A stretch of DNA of 64,000 nucleotides from Sipunculus nudus (GCA_026874595.1 CM049315.1:65676916-65740915), one strand, 5' to 3'; positions 1 through 11,817 are shown, numbered from the stretch's first letter. Notes: a model not told the origin generated them from the sequence alone. Made by a program: numbers and translations.

Positions 1-239
1 CTAAAGGTTCCAATTGACCATAAGAAAACTATTTTTGTAGTTATTGTTTAAATTTTGTGAAGAAAGAACAAAAGTTTATTTTCTGTAATGAAAATTGATA
101 GAGCGTCAGACTTTGAAAAAAATCTAAAAATAAAATCTAAAAATTAAAGGGATAATTGCACTGAACTATATTCTTGAATATTTCTCTCATGTTTCTTACA
201 TTTACAATCTCTCTTTTCTGTTTATTATTTTGTATGCAG

Positions 240-440
240 GGAATGAGATCTCCAGCACCTGTGAATGTTCAAGATTGGGACTGTAACATCACTGTAACAT
301 ATGGTGGATGGCCAGAAACTGTCAACCCATGCAAGTTATTTCTACTTCCACTGGAGGCTTGCTATGCGTCATTTTGGATATTTACCCTGGAGTATCCCAA
401 GGGACTTAAAAGACCTTCAGGTTTCTTGATTTTGGGGTAA
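240..440 (+). CDS. Possible single host exon (weak candidate)
   Basis: A pyrimidine-rich stretch (about 187-230) ends in a good acceptor, TGTATGCAG, at 231-239. The frame that continues upstream stays open from 240 for about 66 codons and ends in TAA at 438-440. The peptide begins GMRSPAPVNVQDWDC and contains NITVTYGGWPETVNPC, with three cysteines and an N-glycosylation-type NIT. It could therefore be part of a secreted or extracellular domain, but I do not recognise the family. A possible donor (GG followed by GTAATT) lies at 436-441, so this could be an internal exon ending just before the stop; otherwise it is a terminal exon. No neighbouring exon is visible. A chance open frame cannot be excluded. 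Confidence 0.25.
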   Translation, partial: GMRSPAPVNVQDWDCNITVTYGGWPETVNPCKLFLLPLEACYASFWIFTLEYPKGLKRPSGFLILG

Positions 441-1481
441 TTGGGGTAACTGCCCTCCCACTGTCAATAGAGCTGGTTGGCAGATTTAATGTTTTAATGC
501 TGCATTTTCATCTATAATATATCATCAATATAGGAAATATCAGTTAACGACTATTTCACTTTTTATATTCTTGTGTTTAAGTACCTTAATTGAATCAGGT
601 AATTATCTTATTATTTTTATGGAAAAACGTTTACATTTGCACCCTTGTTACAGTGTAGGCATTCTCTTCAACTCCCTCCAGTTCGAATTTAATTGATGCA
701 AAAATCATTTATTTACCAAGGACCTTTATTTTGGAATTCATTATCAGAAGCTTCACACAAAGTAGATGCCTTTACTGTAGAAAGATTTGGTGACATATAA
801 GTTAAATCCATTTCAATTGTTTGACTTGTGTTCTGACCATCTTTTACTTTAAAGATACCATTAATTTACAACACTATAAATTTATTGAAGCACTTTTATC
901 TATTTTTCAAAGATACATTATAAATAGATTTGGGTCCCATTTTTTAAAAGATCAGCAACCTTAATGAGATAACACACAGCATTCATAATAGTAATCATAA
1001 TAATATTGCACTAATTGCCAAATTTTATATGTTTAGTTGGAGACGATTTAACTGCCATGCAGTGTGGTCAAAATGTTTAAATATGTTTGCTTCCTAATGA
1101 TGCCTTTTGGAATATCAGTATAATCTGAATAACTATATACATTAAGTACACGTGTTATACATGTTGATGATCTGTTGAATATTTCATACAATAAAGAAGT
1201 GGTGTGATATTATGTGTGAGCTTGCATTTTTAATGCCATTTCCCAAATTAGCCAAGATGCATTTCCCTCTGTGGATATCCTGATTTGATTTTCGGGACAC
1301 TTGACTGTCAAACAGAAAGTTACAACTCTATCATCATAAGGAGGTCTGACTTCGTTTGTAATATTTTTACTGGTAAACTCTAAAAAACATGTTATGAGAA
1401 ACTTGAAGTACACAGATATAAATAAAGGGTTCGTCCGGAGTGACAAGACAGAAACGTTTTGAGAAAGATTATGGAAACCTG
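441..1481. other. AT-rich non-coding DNA, no feature recognised
   Basis: No long open frame, RNA gene or tandem repeat was seen. A 115-codon minus-strand open frame (1210-1557) resembles no family and runs into the foldback element, so I treat it as chance. Confidence 0.6.
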
Positions 1482-1851
1482 TAACAGTGTATAGCTCCAA
1501 GTGCAAAGCACTGTTATTTATTATAAAGTAACAATGTTTTGTTATTCTACATATCAAAGCACCGTGAAATAACGGTGCAATGCCCTGATTCCAGTTGAAA
1601 ACACTGTTTATTCACGTCTCTTAGCAATGTAAAATAACGGCATATTGTCCCGTAAAATAACAGATGCCCGTTATTTCCCGTGGCTAAGCACCGTTTATTT
1701 ACGTACCAAAGCGCTGTAAAATTACGGTGCAATGCGACGTTATTTAACGCACTGCGTTATTTCTTTGCACGTAAAATAACGGTGCATTGCACTGTCAACT
1801 TTGCTGCCAGTGCAAAGCACCGTTATTTAACGTGCAACTTTTAACAGTGTA
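1482..1851. mobile_element. Foldback/MITE-like element with hairpin
   Basis: The motif AACGGTGCAATGC and its complement recur in both orientations through this stretch (for example near 1561, 1663, 1720, 1776 and 1818). The strongest hairpin has 30-nt arms at 1765-1794 and 1808-1837, which I count as 28/30 complementary, around a 13-nt loop. The decamer TAACAGTGTA occurs directly at 1482-1491 and 1842-1851 and may mark the ends or a target duplication. No coding capacity. The likely identity is a non-autonomous foldback transposon; the superfamily cannot be named. Confidence 0.55.
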
Positions 1852-1910
1852 GGAACGATCTATTCAGTCATATTTGGAGCAATTCACGCAGAAATGTAAG
1901 ACACAGACAT

Positions 1911-2450
1911 ATAAGATAAGATAAGATAAGATAACATTTATTAGCCTTCAGTTCCAGGAATTTGTTGTTGACTTGCAATTCATTACATAAAAATAAATAA
2001 ATACATGACAATAACACAGAACATATTTGACTATGCATGTAAAAATAAGCATGTAAAATGATTAAAACAGATCTATAATTCTACAAGGACCACTCATAGT
2101 TCAAAACATTAAATATCTGGAGAGTTGTGAGTTAAAAAAGTTTAATACTGTATGGCACAAGAGATTTTTTAAAGCGAGTTGTCTGCAGAAAGTTGCATCT
2201 AAGCGTTTACCTGAAGGTAAAAAACTGAACTCTGATTGTAAGGGTTGTTTTGTGTCGTTCATGACCTTTTATATGAAGGCCATTGATTTCGTTTCACAGA
2301 TTTCCTGGTGTGTGGCAAGAGAAGAACTAGTTATTCTACAACTTCTCTTCCTGGTATTATTTAGCTGTTTCTTTAACTTACCCGATATATTTGTAAATCA
2401 GCACTCTAGTGAAGAAGTTATATAGGACACTGGAATTTACTGAATTATAA
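1911..2450 (-). mobile_element. Probable 3' end of a retroelement with (TTATC)n tail
   Basis: Read on the minus strand, sequence passes through an AATAAA signal (complement of 1937-1942) into TGTTATC and then a run of TTATC units (1911-1933). Short simple-repeat tails just past an AATAAA-like signal are typical of non-LTR retrotransposon 3' ends. The upstream part (to about 2450) is non-coding and would be 3' UTR; its left boundary is a guess. The clade cannot be identified. Confidence 0.5.
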
Positions 2451-3245
2451 AACATGGTAATAATGGTTTTGTCAATATTTAGCTTTCTTAGATAATATAG
2501 GTAATATAGTTTTTTGTTTTCTTTTTTTTTTGTAACATGTTCTGACATGTTGTCTTCTATCTGAGAGAAAATCCAGAATTTTGAACAATTATCTAAAATT
2601 GAATGTAAGATCAGTTCAAATTTACGGTCAAATCACTTTTTAATTAAATGATGATTTAACACGGTTAAACAAGGAATGAACATTACGATATCACAGAATC
2701 TGTCAAAGTAAGAAGCCCCTACAAAATGTTCATGATTTCCACCCATAAAATGTCATATCTGGTTATGGAGTGCAACACGACCTGAACCCGTATACTAACG
2801 CTATTGTGCGATCACCTGAGTAGACTAAACGTATACGATACGATAACACACTGAGCGCACATTTATACCTTTTTTCAATCAGTCGGCGTTACGTTCAGAA
2901 ATAATTTTCGAACATATTCTACTTTTTACATCTCACTTATAGTCCCTCCCGAACCCCCCCCCCCCCCCCCGCGAAAACACTAAGTAATTTGTAGTACACA
3001 TAACGCTAAGGTGGCCATATTCCTGCGTCAAGTGAAGCAGCCATTTTGTTGATTTGGAAAACCTTTGTCCCACATCATGGATACCTTTTCTGTTCATGCG
3101 AAAAAAAAAAATTCTCCCCTGACAGTAGATAACACTACTGGATATCTGGAGCGATCTCAAGTGTCAGTTGTATAAGCACAATTACGTAAAGGCTTATGTG
3201 CTGAGAATTCTAATAACAACCTGATTCCCGCATGTGTGAAATCCA

Positions 3246-3248
<3 letters not shown>
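2451..3248. other. Non-coding stretch with a 17-nt poly-C tract
   Basis: A run of 17 cytosines lies at 2954-2970 and an A10 tract near 3100-3109. Nothing else is recognisable. The poly-C run makes a glycine-rich artefact (GGGGG) in a minus-strand open frame. Confidence 0.6.
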
Positions 3249-3303
<55 letters not shown>

Positions 3304-3775
3304 GTATGTATTTGTGTGTGTGTGTGTAGTGGTATGGTCAAAAGTTTTAAAATGGAAGCGGGGAGAGGGAAGAGTGGGCGCACTAAGTGGCATAAAATAA
3401 ACATTTAACATGCCCTGCATTTGTCATGCCCTGCATTTGTCATCTGAAGGATTAACATATATATATATATATATATATATGTATTTGTATGTGTGTGTGT
3501 GTGTAGTGGTATGGTCAAAAGTTTTAAAATGGAAGCGGGGAGGGGGAGGTGTGGGCGCACTAAGTGGCATAAAATAAACATTTAACATGCCCTGCATTTG
3601 TCATCTGAAGGATTAACATATATATATATATATGTATTTGTGTGTGTGTGTGTGTAGTGGTATGGTCAAAAGTTTTAAAATGGAAGCGGGGAGGGGGAGG
3701 TGTGGGCGCACTAAGTGGCATAAAATAAACATTTAACATGCCCTGCATTTGTCATCTGAAGGATTAACATAAACG
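3249..3775. repeat. Three-copy tandem repeat with (TA)n(TG)n cores
   Basis: Three copies of a unit built as TA run, TG run, then a constant part containing GTAGTGGTATGGTCAAAAG. The constant part starts near 3327, 3504 and 3655, so the copies are about 177 and 151 bp apart; the difference is mainly TA-run length (longest at 3249-3296). The constant part ends in TCATCTGAAGGATTAACAT. Minus-strand open frames here are repeat translation (Tyr-Ile and His-Thr runs), not genes. Confidence 0.9.
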
Positions 3776-6044
3776 TTCTTAATAAAGCCAAATGTTACAA
3801 GTCAGTGGTAAGTATAACGTCATGAGGGATTCTGGTGGTAGGCAGGAAGTTCAGGAAAGTGCTGCACTCTTAACTTCAACTTTTATATTCTTTTTTAAAT
3901 TTCTTATTTTATTTCTTGAGATCTTCTCATGAAATGGTAAACCTTACGAATTCATTAGAAATATCAGTTTATTTAAAAAAAAGAAGTTAAGAGGGTAAAA
4001 TGTTTTATCATATCTAAAACTAAGTCACGGTGTTCTCTTACGTTTTAAGACTGCCAGTTTTCAAAATCACTCGTGTTATTTTGTTTATATCCCACCGAAA
4101 GCTTTCTCAGTATATACCATATAAATATATCCTAGGAATTAGGTATATACTGCGTCATTTGTAGAAGTTGCGGACCGGAACATTTTCCATTTACTCAGAA
4201 CAACAGCAAAGATATTTACTCTCCTATTATGTTATAGCGATAGTATAGCTATCGCTCGCACGTTTTGAACTTGTCTCCCAGCACAAGCAAGGTCTCTCCA
4301 GATGGAAAAGTGGTCATGTCATGTAAGGCAGATGAAACAAGCCAATAGAGAAAATATAAGGCTCTTCTATTGCATGCAGTAAGCATAGGTGCAAAGCAAC
4401 TACACATACAGGACAGACTGATCAATAACATTGCCAAATGGCAGGAGCATTTGCATTTGAAATGCTACTGTAAAAACAACAAATTTAACCTGTATTCTGT
4501 ATGCTTGGATTTTATAACTTTCTATCATACCTATACGGCTTATTCAGCTAAACAGTGTGACCAATGTATCCCTTTTTATTGGCAAGTCCAAACTTTCCAT
4601 TTTAATCCCTACATCCGTCTCCAGATGGCGCTGTCGACTATTCTCGAAAAGACATAAAGAGACCATGAATTTGTGAACTGGCTTATTTTAACCGAGCTCA
4701 TAAACTTCCGCCAGTTTTGTGCATATACATGTTACAGAAAACTGTGCAGTCAGGCATATCATGAAATGTCTGATTCAATCAAGTATTTCACGAATTGACT
4801 AAAATTTTCCAGGTATTACATGTACGTAATGACTGAAATCTGGTGGTCATATCATTAGACAGTGTGCCTGAAGTCTATAAAAATTAGGGTTGAACCCGAA
4901 TACAAAAGAAATGATTTTGGATGTATGATGACCAGAAAATTTTGGAGAATAACATATAAAAAATCCCAGCGGAGAATTGGTTTTATTTGATGATTTTATT
5001 TGGCTAATTAACGATTACAATTTACTTCACTTATCTGCACATTGTCATATTAAGCTTTGTTTTTACCACTCATTTGGAAGATCTCTTCAATGTCTGTCTA
5101 TTGAATCTGACTAAGATGTAAATTTTACAAATAATAACCATTGTAAGTAAGGCAGGGCCCGACGATAACATTTACCCACTTGCTCAAGGGGTATGAAATA
5201 TCATGAAAATAACTTTCCAAATTGTTTTAAAGTTGCCCCCTGGGCCTACGTATATCAGAGCCCTTGACACAGTCTTATGGAATGTCACATACAAGATAAA
5301 TCATATAGAAATAGGGGCAGAAGCGGATCCAGGGGAGGGGTCAGGACCCACAACCTTTTTTAAGGGGCTCTGATCAATTTTCCCCGGCCTGGTTTAAAAT
5401 GGTGTTCAATCCCATTTCAATAAATTACTATTTAACGTGGAATCTTGCTAATTCTCTCCTTAGAAAAATGTTGTACCAATTTTAGTCATCTGGTCAACGG
5501 AACAAGAACATTTTATAACCATCGAGACCGCATTGAACACTAAACAGTCAGACAGCATGAAGGAAAGACTCTTTCTTATCTTCACCTTAAACTACTCCTC
5601 TCTCAGTGCTCCTATTTCGAATTTCAAAGAAATTTAAACAAATTAAAAAATTCAAAATAACAGATTTTGATACGGATGGATTTAGTGAACCTTTCCAGTT
5701 TAATAAAAAGGAGGGACTTTATAAAAGATGTATGAATATATCACTTTATTTTCTGTAGGTCTTACTTTATATTTTCATAAAATTAAAATCATATATATGC
5801 ATATATTCCTTAGAAAGTAGATGCTCTAACAAATATATTTAAAGATCATGAAATGTATCGGATATAATCAGATTCTAGCGATTTATCATGACATTTATCG
5901 GCCCCAGGGGTATTTGGAAGCAAACGATCAGGAACCCAGCCAGTTAAGGAAACTACATCCATATCTTGCAATTATTTTAATAAGCAGGTGGCGTTAAAAG
6001 TCTCCATTGCTGCTTTAACGGGACTGAAGTTGGACCGATATTCG
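3776..6044. other. Mostly AT-rich non-coding DNA
   Basis: The longest open frame is 95 codons (4370-4657, +). It has no recognisable motif, so I do not call it a gene. Around 5323-5345 GCGGATCCAGGGGAGGGG resembles the edge of a degenerate DNA transposon, but no partner end was found. Nothing else is supportable. Confidence 0.5.
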
Positions 6045-6205
6045 ATATTTGCATGCGAATATCAAAATACCAAATAAATTAGTGACATTCGATATTCGCA
6101 CGCGAATATCCAATATTTCATACATAAGTGACATTCGATATATTCGTATGCGACTATCACCAAAATTCATATGAATTATAGTGATATTCGATATTCGATT
6201 ATCGC
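6045..6205. repeat. Short repeats with GATATTCG palindromes
   Basis: Three to four diverged copies of a 46-53 bp unit; AGTGAYATTCGATAT starts at 6081, 6127 and 6180. Each carries a near-perfect dyad of the type GATATTCGCRCGCGAATATC. The unit is too short and diverged to assign to a named element. Confidence 0.7.
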
Positions 6206-6979
6206 ACTCAATTCGGGGGCAAAACTCGAAACGTTTTGACGAGGGGGCCTCAGATTCACTGTGGACATCTTCTCTTGTCACGTGCCCGGCCTCTACAGGC
6301 ATCTCGCACTGCACAAACATAACCCCGGCAAACCAGCTTTTGTTCCTGTGTTTACCCCTCTGCATGTACTTACAACTGGGCGGCAGGTATTTCTGCACAG
6401 TGGTTTACATATTTATAAAAGGTTACAGTGGTGATACTCTGGGATAATCGTAATAAAGGGGTTAAAATACTTGTTCACTATCACAGTGGTTTTATTGAAT
6501 TAAATGATCAGGACTATTATGTTACAAATGTTATACTTCGATGAGCCCCTTTTTCACGAGTTGATTATGGTCATTGACTGATCAGTCTTGGTTTTTAATA
6601 TGTTATGGCAGAAAAGGAGGTAAGCCCCAGCAAATATTTTGAGGTATGTGCAAATCAAAGCAGCGATGTATTATTCATTTAAACATAATGTGTTTTCTTT
6701 ACATGTTAATTGTTTTATCGTAATTTTATGGTAGGTTGTTGTCGTATTTAATCAGGAAACCATGAGTGCATTTCTTAAATGATCCTATGAGTGTATCCTT
6801 AGAGCAATACCGTGCAACAGCTCTGAAGAACTCATTTTCGCCGTAACATTAGGATCTCAAACGAGAAATTTGCATTATTGAAATCCGTGAATGGAAATAT
6901 TACTAGTGAAGTGTTGATGAAAATTACTCGTACTTTGCGCTGATATCCATCCAAATCTAGGTCCGTCACTGACATTTTG
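6206..6979. other. No feature recognised
   Basis: Two antiparallel open frames of 88 and 127 codons overlap near 6015-6447, but neither has recognisable domains. No repeats seen. Confidence 0.5.
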
Positions 6980-7279
6980 TTCTGCAAACATCAGAAGTTT
7001 ACTAGTAGAACCTAATCTAGATGAACTAGCATACATTTGTAGAGACATGGCCATTAATATTTTATGTGTAACATAAACTTGGTTAGATTCTGCTGTATAT
7101 AAAGACTTGATTTGTATAAATGGATTTTCTGAGCCAATCAGGTCTGATCGTAATAGACATGGCGGTGTTGCAGCTGTTTAAACCAGTACAAATTTATCCT
7201 GTACACGTTGTACAGATCTAGAGGAATCAGATGGTGAAAGCGTATGGGTCGAAATCAAAATAAATAAAAAACTAGATGT

Positions 7280-8035
7280 GGTCGGACAATGGTCCTCAGA
7301 GGGCCCCGCATTTTTGTTAGTACAGGACTAGTTTAGATGTGGGTGAAAAATTAAGTTAAATTTGAAAAATATGACAAACAAAAAACAGGTTTTTATCCAT
7401 ATGCATGAGGGGGAAAATCCTACCGGATCAAATAATATTAAAGAAGATATGTGAAATTGGGAAAGCTGCAGTAGGTTGTTGTTGAGTTATCGCGCGTGAA
7501 AGAAAATCAGCGATCGGGCTGTGGCAGCCATATTGGAATTCCACCAGGTCTGTAATTCAATAGGTCTGTAGCCCTCATAGGTACCAATCATCCCTGTGAA
7601 ATTGGGAAAGCTGCAGTAAGTTGTTGTTGAGTTATCGCGCGCGAAAGAAAATCAGCGATCGGGCTGTGGCAGCCATATTGGAATTCCAACAGGTCTGTAA
7701 TTCAATAGGTCTGTAGCCCTCATAGGTACCAATCATCCCTGTGAAATTGGGAAAGCTGCAGTAAGTTGTTGTTGAGTTATCGCGCGCGAAAGAAAATCAG
7801 CGATCGGGCTGTGGCAGCCATATTGGAATTCCAGCAGGTCTGTAATTCAATAGGTCTGTAGCCCTCATAGGTACCAATCATCCCTGTGAATTTGGGAAAG
7901 CTGCAGTAGGTTGTTGTTGAGTTATCGCGCGCAAAAGAAAGTGTCACTGACGGAAGGACGGAAGGACGGATGGACGGAAGGATGGACTGACACGGTGATC
8001 ACTATAGGGCACCGCTTGTCAAGCGGGGCCCTAAT
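7280..8035. mobile_element. Nested element with inverted GGGCCCCGC ends, inside the LINE
   Basis: This block interrupts the LINE frame between LDVV and IIVGTYYRPP. Its left edge carries GAGGGCCCCGCAT (from about 7297) and its right edge AAGCGGGGCCCTAAT (to about 8034), so GGGCCCCGC is inverted at the two ends. The right end is a hairpin with arms resembling GGGCACCGCTTG and CAAGCGGGGCCC. It is preceded by a GGACGG/GGAAGG-rich stretch (7966-7999) and contains tandem 145-bp units. A 3' hairpin followed by CTAA|T, internal tandem repeats and short inverted ends recall non-autonomous Helitron/Helentron-type elements of molluscs. That class is an inference, as no 5' consensus or target duplication was proven. 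Confidence 0.7.
7451..7945. repeat. 145-bp tandem repeat, 3.4 copies
   Basis: Units begin GTGAAATTGGGAAAGCTGCA at 7451, 7596, 7741 and 7886, an exact 145-bp spacing. Copies differ by very few bases (for example CGCGTG/CGCGCG, CACCAGG/CAACAGG/CAGCAGG). The last is cut after about 55 bp where the GGACGG-rich end begins. This forms the core of the nested element. Confidence 0.97.
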
Positions 8036-8394
8036 AAATCATCGTAGGAACATACTACAGACCACCAGACCAATCGCGACCTTGTGTAGACCGTTTTCTT
8101 TCTGGTTTAGAAAGTATGACCAAGGCTCTTTCAGAGAATCTTAACGGGTGATTTTAAATAAAGGTGTAATAAATGAAATTCCGTTCACATGACGAGTGAT
8201 TTAGGCAATAATTTAGTTATATTGACCGAGTAGAACGGCCTACATCAATTGGTAATTCAACCCACAAGAATGACTTACATTTCATCATCATAACTCGATC
8301 TTGAAATAACAGATAAGCCTGGCTTGGCAAGTGATTTAAAGATATACTTAGTACCATTTCTACATATGATCTATTACGGGGTGACATAAAAGCG

Positions 8395-8530
8395 GACCGA
8401 ACTGTCTCGCTAGTGAAGCTTGTGTACGCCGGACTTGTGCGCTACCAGCATAGGTTCGAATCTTGGATCGGCCCAATGATTCCCCCTGAACAATTCGTCT
8501 TCGCAACAGATCACAGCTTAATCGTGTAGT
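8395..8530 (+). mobile_element. Possible tRNA-derived SINE fragment in the LINE
   Basis: LINE-like coding similarity is lost between about 8395 (end of DLLRGDIK) and 8530, and regained afterwards. The intervening ~135 bp contain a B-box-like GGTTCGAATCT (near 8453) and a degenerate A-box-like segment near 8407-8420. This would be a small nested insertion. No tail or target duplication is clear. Confidence 0.4.
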
Positions 8531-9060
8531 CAATCTCAATGAAAATTAAGAAACCATCAACTTTCACAAGAAAAGTATATTACTACGATAAAGCGAATCT
8601 GACTGGACTTAAAGAATCTTTAGAAAGTGTCCCATGGGATACAGCCTTTAGTATATACAATGATGTCTCTGACATAACTATTTTAATTACATATTTGTTG
8701 ACGCTGTAAATACATTCGTACCTTACAAAGTTGTTAATATTAAGTCGAATGACAAGCCGTGGATGAACCATAAATTAAAGCAACATATTTGAAAGTGAAA
8801 TCGAAAACTGGAAGACATACACGAAGATAAAAAATCGAGAACACAACCAAAATTATAAGAAAATTCCAAACTCCGTAGTGCTTGAAAATAGAAAGAGCTA
8901 TAAGCTATACTTAAAGAATATAAATATAAAACTCAGAGACCCACATACTCAGTGTCCAGCATTATGGAAAATTTCTAAGGTTATCTTTGGTAAAAAACAA
9001 CAACCTACATTATCAATGTTGGAGCATAATGAGAACATGTAGTAGACAAAGCCGATCGGG

Positions 9061-9231
9061 CTAATTTTTTTCTGTTCCGCTGACTGTCATGCTGAGCTAT
9101 TACGATGGCCTTTATAGGTCATTATCTGTCCTCCGGACGTCACGCCGTCTGGCCTTCCGTTATCAGAGCACCAATCGTAACAGTAAAGGCTAAGATCATG
9201 AACCCTATGCAGTCTTAGAGGTCAATGATAA
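9061..9231. other. Short spacer, nothing recognised
   Basis: Joins the broken LINE to the 24-bp minisatellite; no feature seen. Confidence 0.6.
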
Positions 9232-10203
9232 AAGCACCTTCACGCCTGATTGGACCCACTGCTTTATCCCTGATTGGATCCATTGCTTCACGCCTGATTG
9301 GATCCACTGCTTCACTCCTGATTGGACCCACTGCTTCACTCCTGATTAGATCCATTGCTTCACTCCTGATTGGATCTACTGCTTCACTCCTGATTGGATC
9401 CACTGCTTCACTCCTAATTGGATCCACTGCTTCACTCCTGATTGGATCCACTGCTTCACTCCTGATTGGATCCACTGCTTCACTCCTGATTGGATCTACT
9501 GCTTCACTCCTGATTGGATCCACTGCTTCACTCCTGATTAGATCCATTGCTTCACTCCTGATTGGATCCACTGCTTCACTCCTGATTGGATCTACTGCTT
9601 CACTCCTGATTAGAACCATTGCTTCACTCCTGATTGGATCTACTGCTTCACTCCTGATTGGATCCACTGCTTCACTCCTGATTGGATCCACTGCTTCACT
9701 CCTGATTGGATCTACTGCTTCACTCCTGATTGGATCCACTGCTTCACTCCTGATTAGATCCACTGCTTCACTCCTGATTGGATCCACTGCTTCACTCCTG
9801 ATTGGATCCACTGCTTCACTCCTGATTGGATCCACTGCTTCACTCCTGATTAGATCCATTGCTTCACTCCTGATTGGATCCACTGCTTCACTCCTGATTG
9901 AATCTACTGCTTCACTCCTGATTGGATCTACTGCTTCACTCCTGATTGGATCCACTGCTTCACTCCTGATTAGATCCATTGCTTCACTCCTGATTGGATC
10001 CACTGCTTCACTCCTGATTGGATCTACTGCTTCACTCCTGATTGGATCTACTGCTTCACTCCTGATTGGATCTACTGCTTCACGCCTGATTGGATCCACT
10101 GCTTCACTCCTGATTAGATCCATTGCTTCACTCCTGATTGGATCCACTGCTTCACTCCTGATTGGATCTACTGCTTTACCCCTGATTTGACCTACTGCTT
10201 CAA
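9232..10203. repeat. 24-bp minisatellite, about 40 copies
   Basis: A 24-bp unit (core CACTCCTGATTGGATC, then CACTGCTT) is repeated about 40 times with few indels. The main variants are GGATCC, GGATCT and AGATCC in the middle and ACTGC/ATTGC. Edge units are the most diverged (CACGCCTG, GGACCC), as expected when interior units are homogenised. Because 24 is a multiple of 3, both strands read as long open frames (321 codons + with SLLIGSTA; 346 codons - with SEAVDPIR). Neither has credible flanking coding sequence, so I treat both as artefacts. Confidence 0.98.
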
Positions 10204-11225
10204 CAAGATTCTCACCAATATTTGATGGGTTCTGCCTGCATGGCCCATGTCGCATCAGTCCATAAAGTATTGTAGATATAAGTTCAAAAGTGTTTTATTT
10301 TTTTTGCGTAATCTTGTTAGCTTATACACAAAGAAATACACAAACAAACATCAGCGAAACCACGAAAGCCTCTTCGAACTTCGTGTTTGAACTTGAATCC
10401 GATATGGGCCCTCCAAACTAATTACCGGTAAATTAAATTGTTTGTGTGTAAATAAATATAAAAAACAGACCGACCAGAGGAGGAGAGAGAGGTCCAGGCG
10501 ATGTGGCTGTTGGTTACCAGGACCTTTGTGCCGAGATTTTTCATGCTTCAGGGGACAACAGTTGGACCAGTATTCCTGTTTCTTAAATTCACATAATGAT
10601 TATAATGCATTAAGAGGCAAATCATTTCCTCTTTTAGTGCAGATTGTTGAACAGATAAAGACACACTTAATAAAATTAATCTGATTAAAAAATGCCATTT
10701 CTATGTGTAATTTTTCTTCCCCTGTTGTAGATTATACCGACTTCAGTTTTTTTCGACTAGTCATATATGTAATACTTATTATTATGAAATCAAAGATATT
10801 ATAAAAAAAATCTACATAATTTCTTGCTTATTACTCTGGCAATACATTTGATGAAAGAACCCTGATTTGAATTACAGCCGGAGACCAGAAGTACCTTAAA
10901 TCAGTATGTGAGCTTCGACCTTCCAACTTTGAACTTTGAAGAACAAAACATAAACGCGTGTACGTGGAGCTTGGTTTTGGTAACGGTCACTGTTTCTGAA
11001 GGGAAAAGTTTTGGTCGCGTTCCGTTGTAAACGAATTCTGTTTGAACGATTGGTGTACGGTAGAACGCTGAGTCTGGGACCGCAAGACTGTGGGCTTCTT
11101 CTGGAAAAGGCCTTTCACTAAGGGGTGCATAGCTAGGGTTTTTTAGGGGGGGGGGTGAAATATAAGGATCGTTTGTGAAATCTTCACGGTCATCCTGTCT
11201 TGCGACGTCTATTGCTGCTTGGAAT
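10204..11225. other. Unassigned, non-coding
   Basis: An 80-codon open frame at 10442-10684 has no recognisable domain. A G-run (11 G) lies near 11144-11154. No transposon ends or RNA genes were seen. Confidence 0.5.
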
Positions 11226-11817
11226 GAGAAAAGTTAACACAGGATACAAGTCCGAAAACGTCATTAAAAACTAGGAAATGAAAGACAGACCGTGAGAAAA
11301 GTTAACACAGGATACAAGTCCGAAAACGTCATTAAAAACTAGGAAATGAAAGACAGACCGTGAGAAAAGTTAACACAGGATACAAGTCCGAAAACGTCAT
11401 TAAAAACTAGGAAATGAAAGACAGACCGTGAGAAAAGTTAACACAGGATACAAGTCCGAAAACGTCATTAAAAACTAGGAAATGAAAGACAGACCGTGAG
11501 AAAAGTTAACACAGGATACAAGTCCGAAAACGTCATTAAAAACTAGGAAATGAAAGACAGACCGTGAGAAAAGTTAACACAGGATACAAGTCCGAAAACG
11601 TCATTAAAAACTAGGAAATAAAAGACAGACCGTGAGAAAAGTTAACACAGGATACAAGCCCGAAAACGTCATTAAAAACTAGGAAATGAAAGACAGACCG
11701 TGAGAAAAGTTAACACAGGATACAAGCCCGAAAACGTCATTAAAAACTAGGAAATGAAAGACAGACCGTGAGAAAAGTTAACACAGGATACAAGTCCGAG
11801 GAAATGAAAGACAGACG
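11226..11817. repeat. 68-bp tandem repeat, 8 full copies plus a deleted ninth
   Basis: Units start GAGAAAAGTTAACACAGG at 11226, 11294, 11362 and so on, every 68 bp. They are almost identical; the variants seen are TCCG/CCCG in three late units and one ATGAAA to ATAAAA. The ninth unit (from 11770) lacks about 20 bp (AAAACGTCATTAAAAACTA) and ends the array. High identity implies recent expansion. Confidence 0.98.

Larger units (their letters stand above)
6980..9060 (+). pseudogene. Decayed CR1/L2-like LINE: endonuclease and linker region
   Basis: Conceptual translation in shifting frames gives hallmarks of an apurinic-type LINE endonuclease. SANIRSLLVEPNLDELA starts at 6981, followed by TWLDS and ICINGF near 7090-7130, then RHGGVAAV near 7157-7180. 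After a nested insertion, IIVGTYYRPPDQ (from about 8036) and ITDKPGLASDLK (near 8310) follow. Further on, RKVYYYDKANLTGLKESL (from about 8570), DKPWMNHKLK (about 8752-8781) and FWKISKVIFGK match the linker between endonuclease and reverse transcriptase. Stops and frameshifts are frequent, and the element breaks off near 9060, before the reverse transcriptase and just before a minisatellite. The order and spacing of motifs suit CR1/L2-type elements; the exact clade is uncertain. It is not functional. Confidence 0.88.

Noticed and set aside
4617-4636. CTCF-like CCAGATGGCGCTGT
   Set aside because: Matches only the right half of the core; the 5' half does not fit.
9215-10255. Overlapping 346- and 321-codon open frames on opposite strands
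   Set aside because: Both translate the same 24-bp repeat, which stays open because its length is a multiple of 3. No independent coding signals flank it.
11226-11817. CRISPR-like regular 68-bp repeats
   Set aside because: The whole 68 bp is repeated without spacers; an ordinary tandem repeat.
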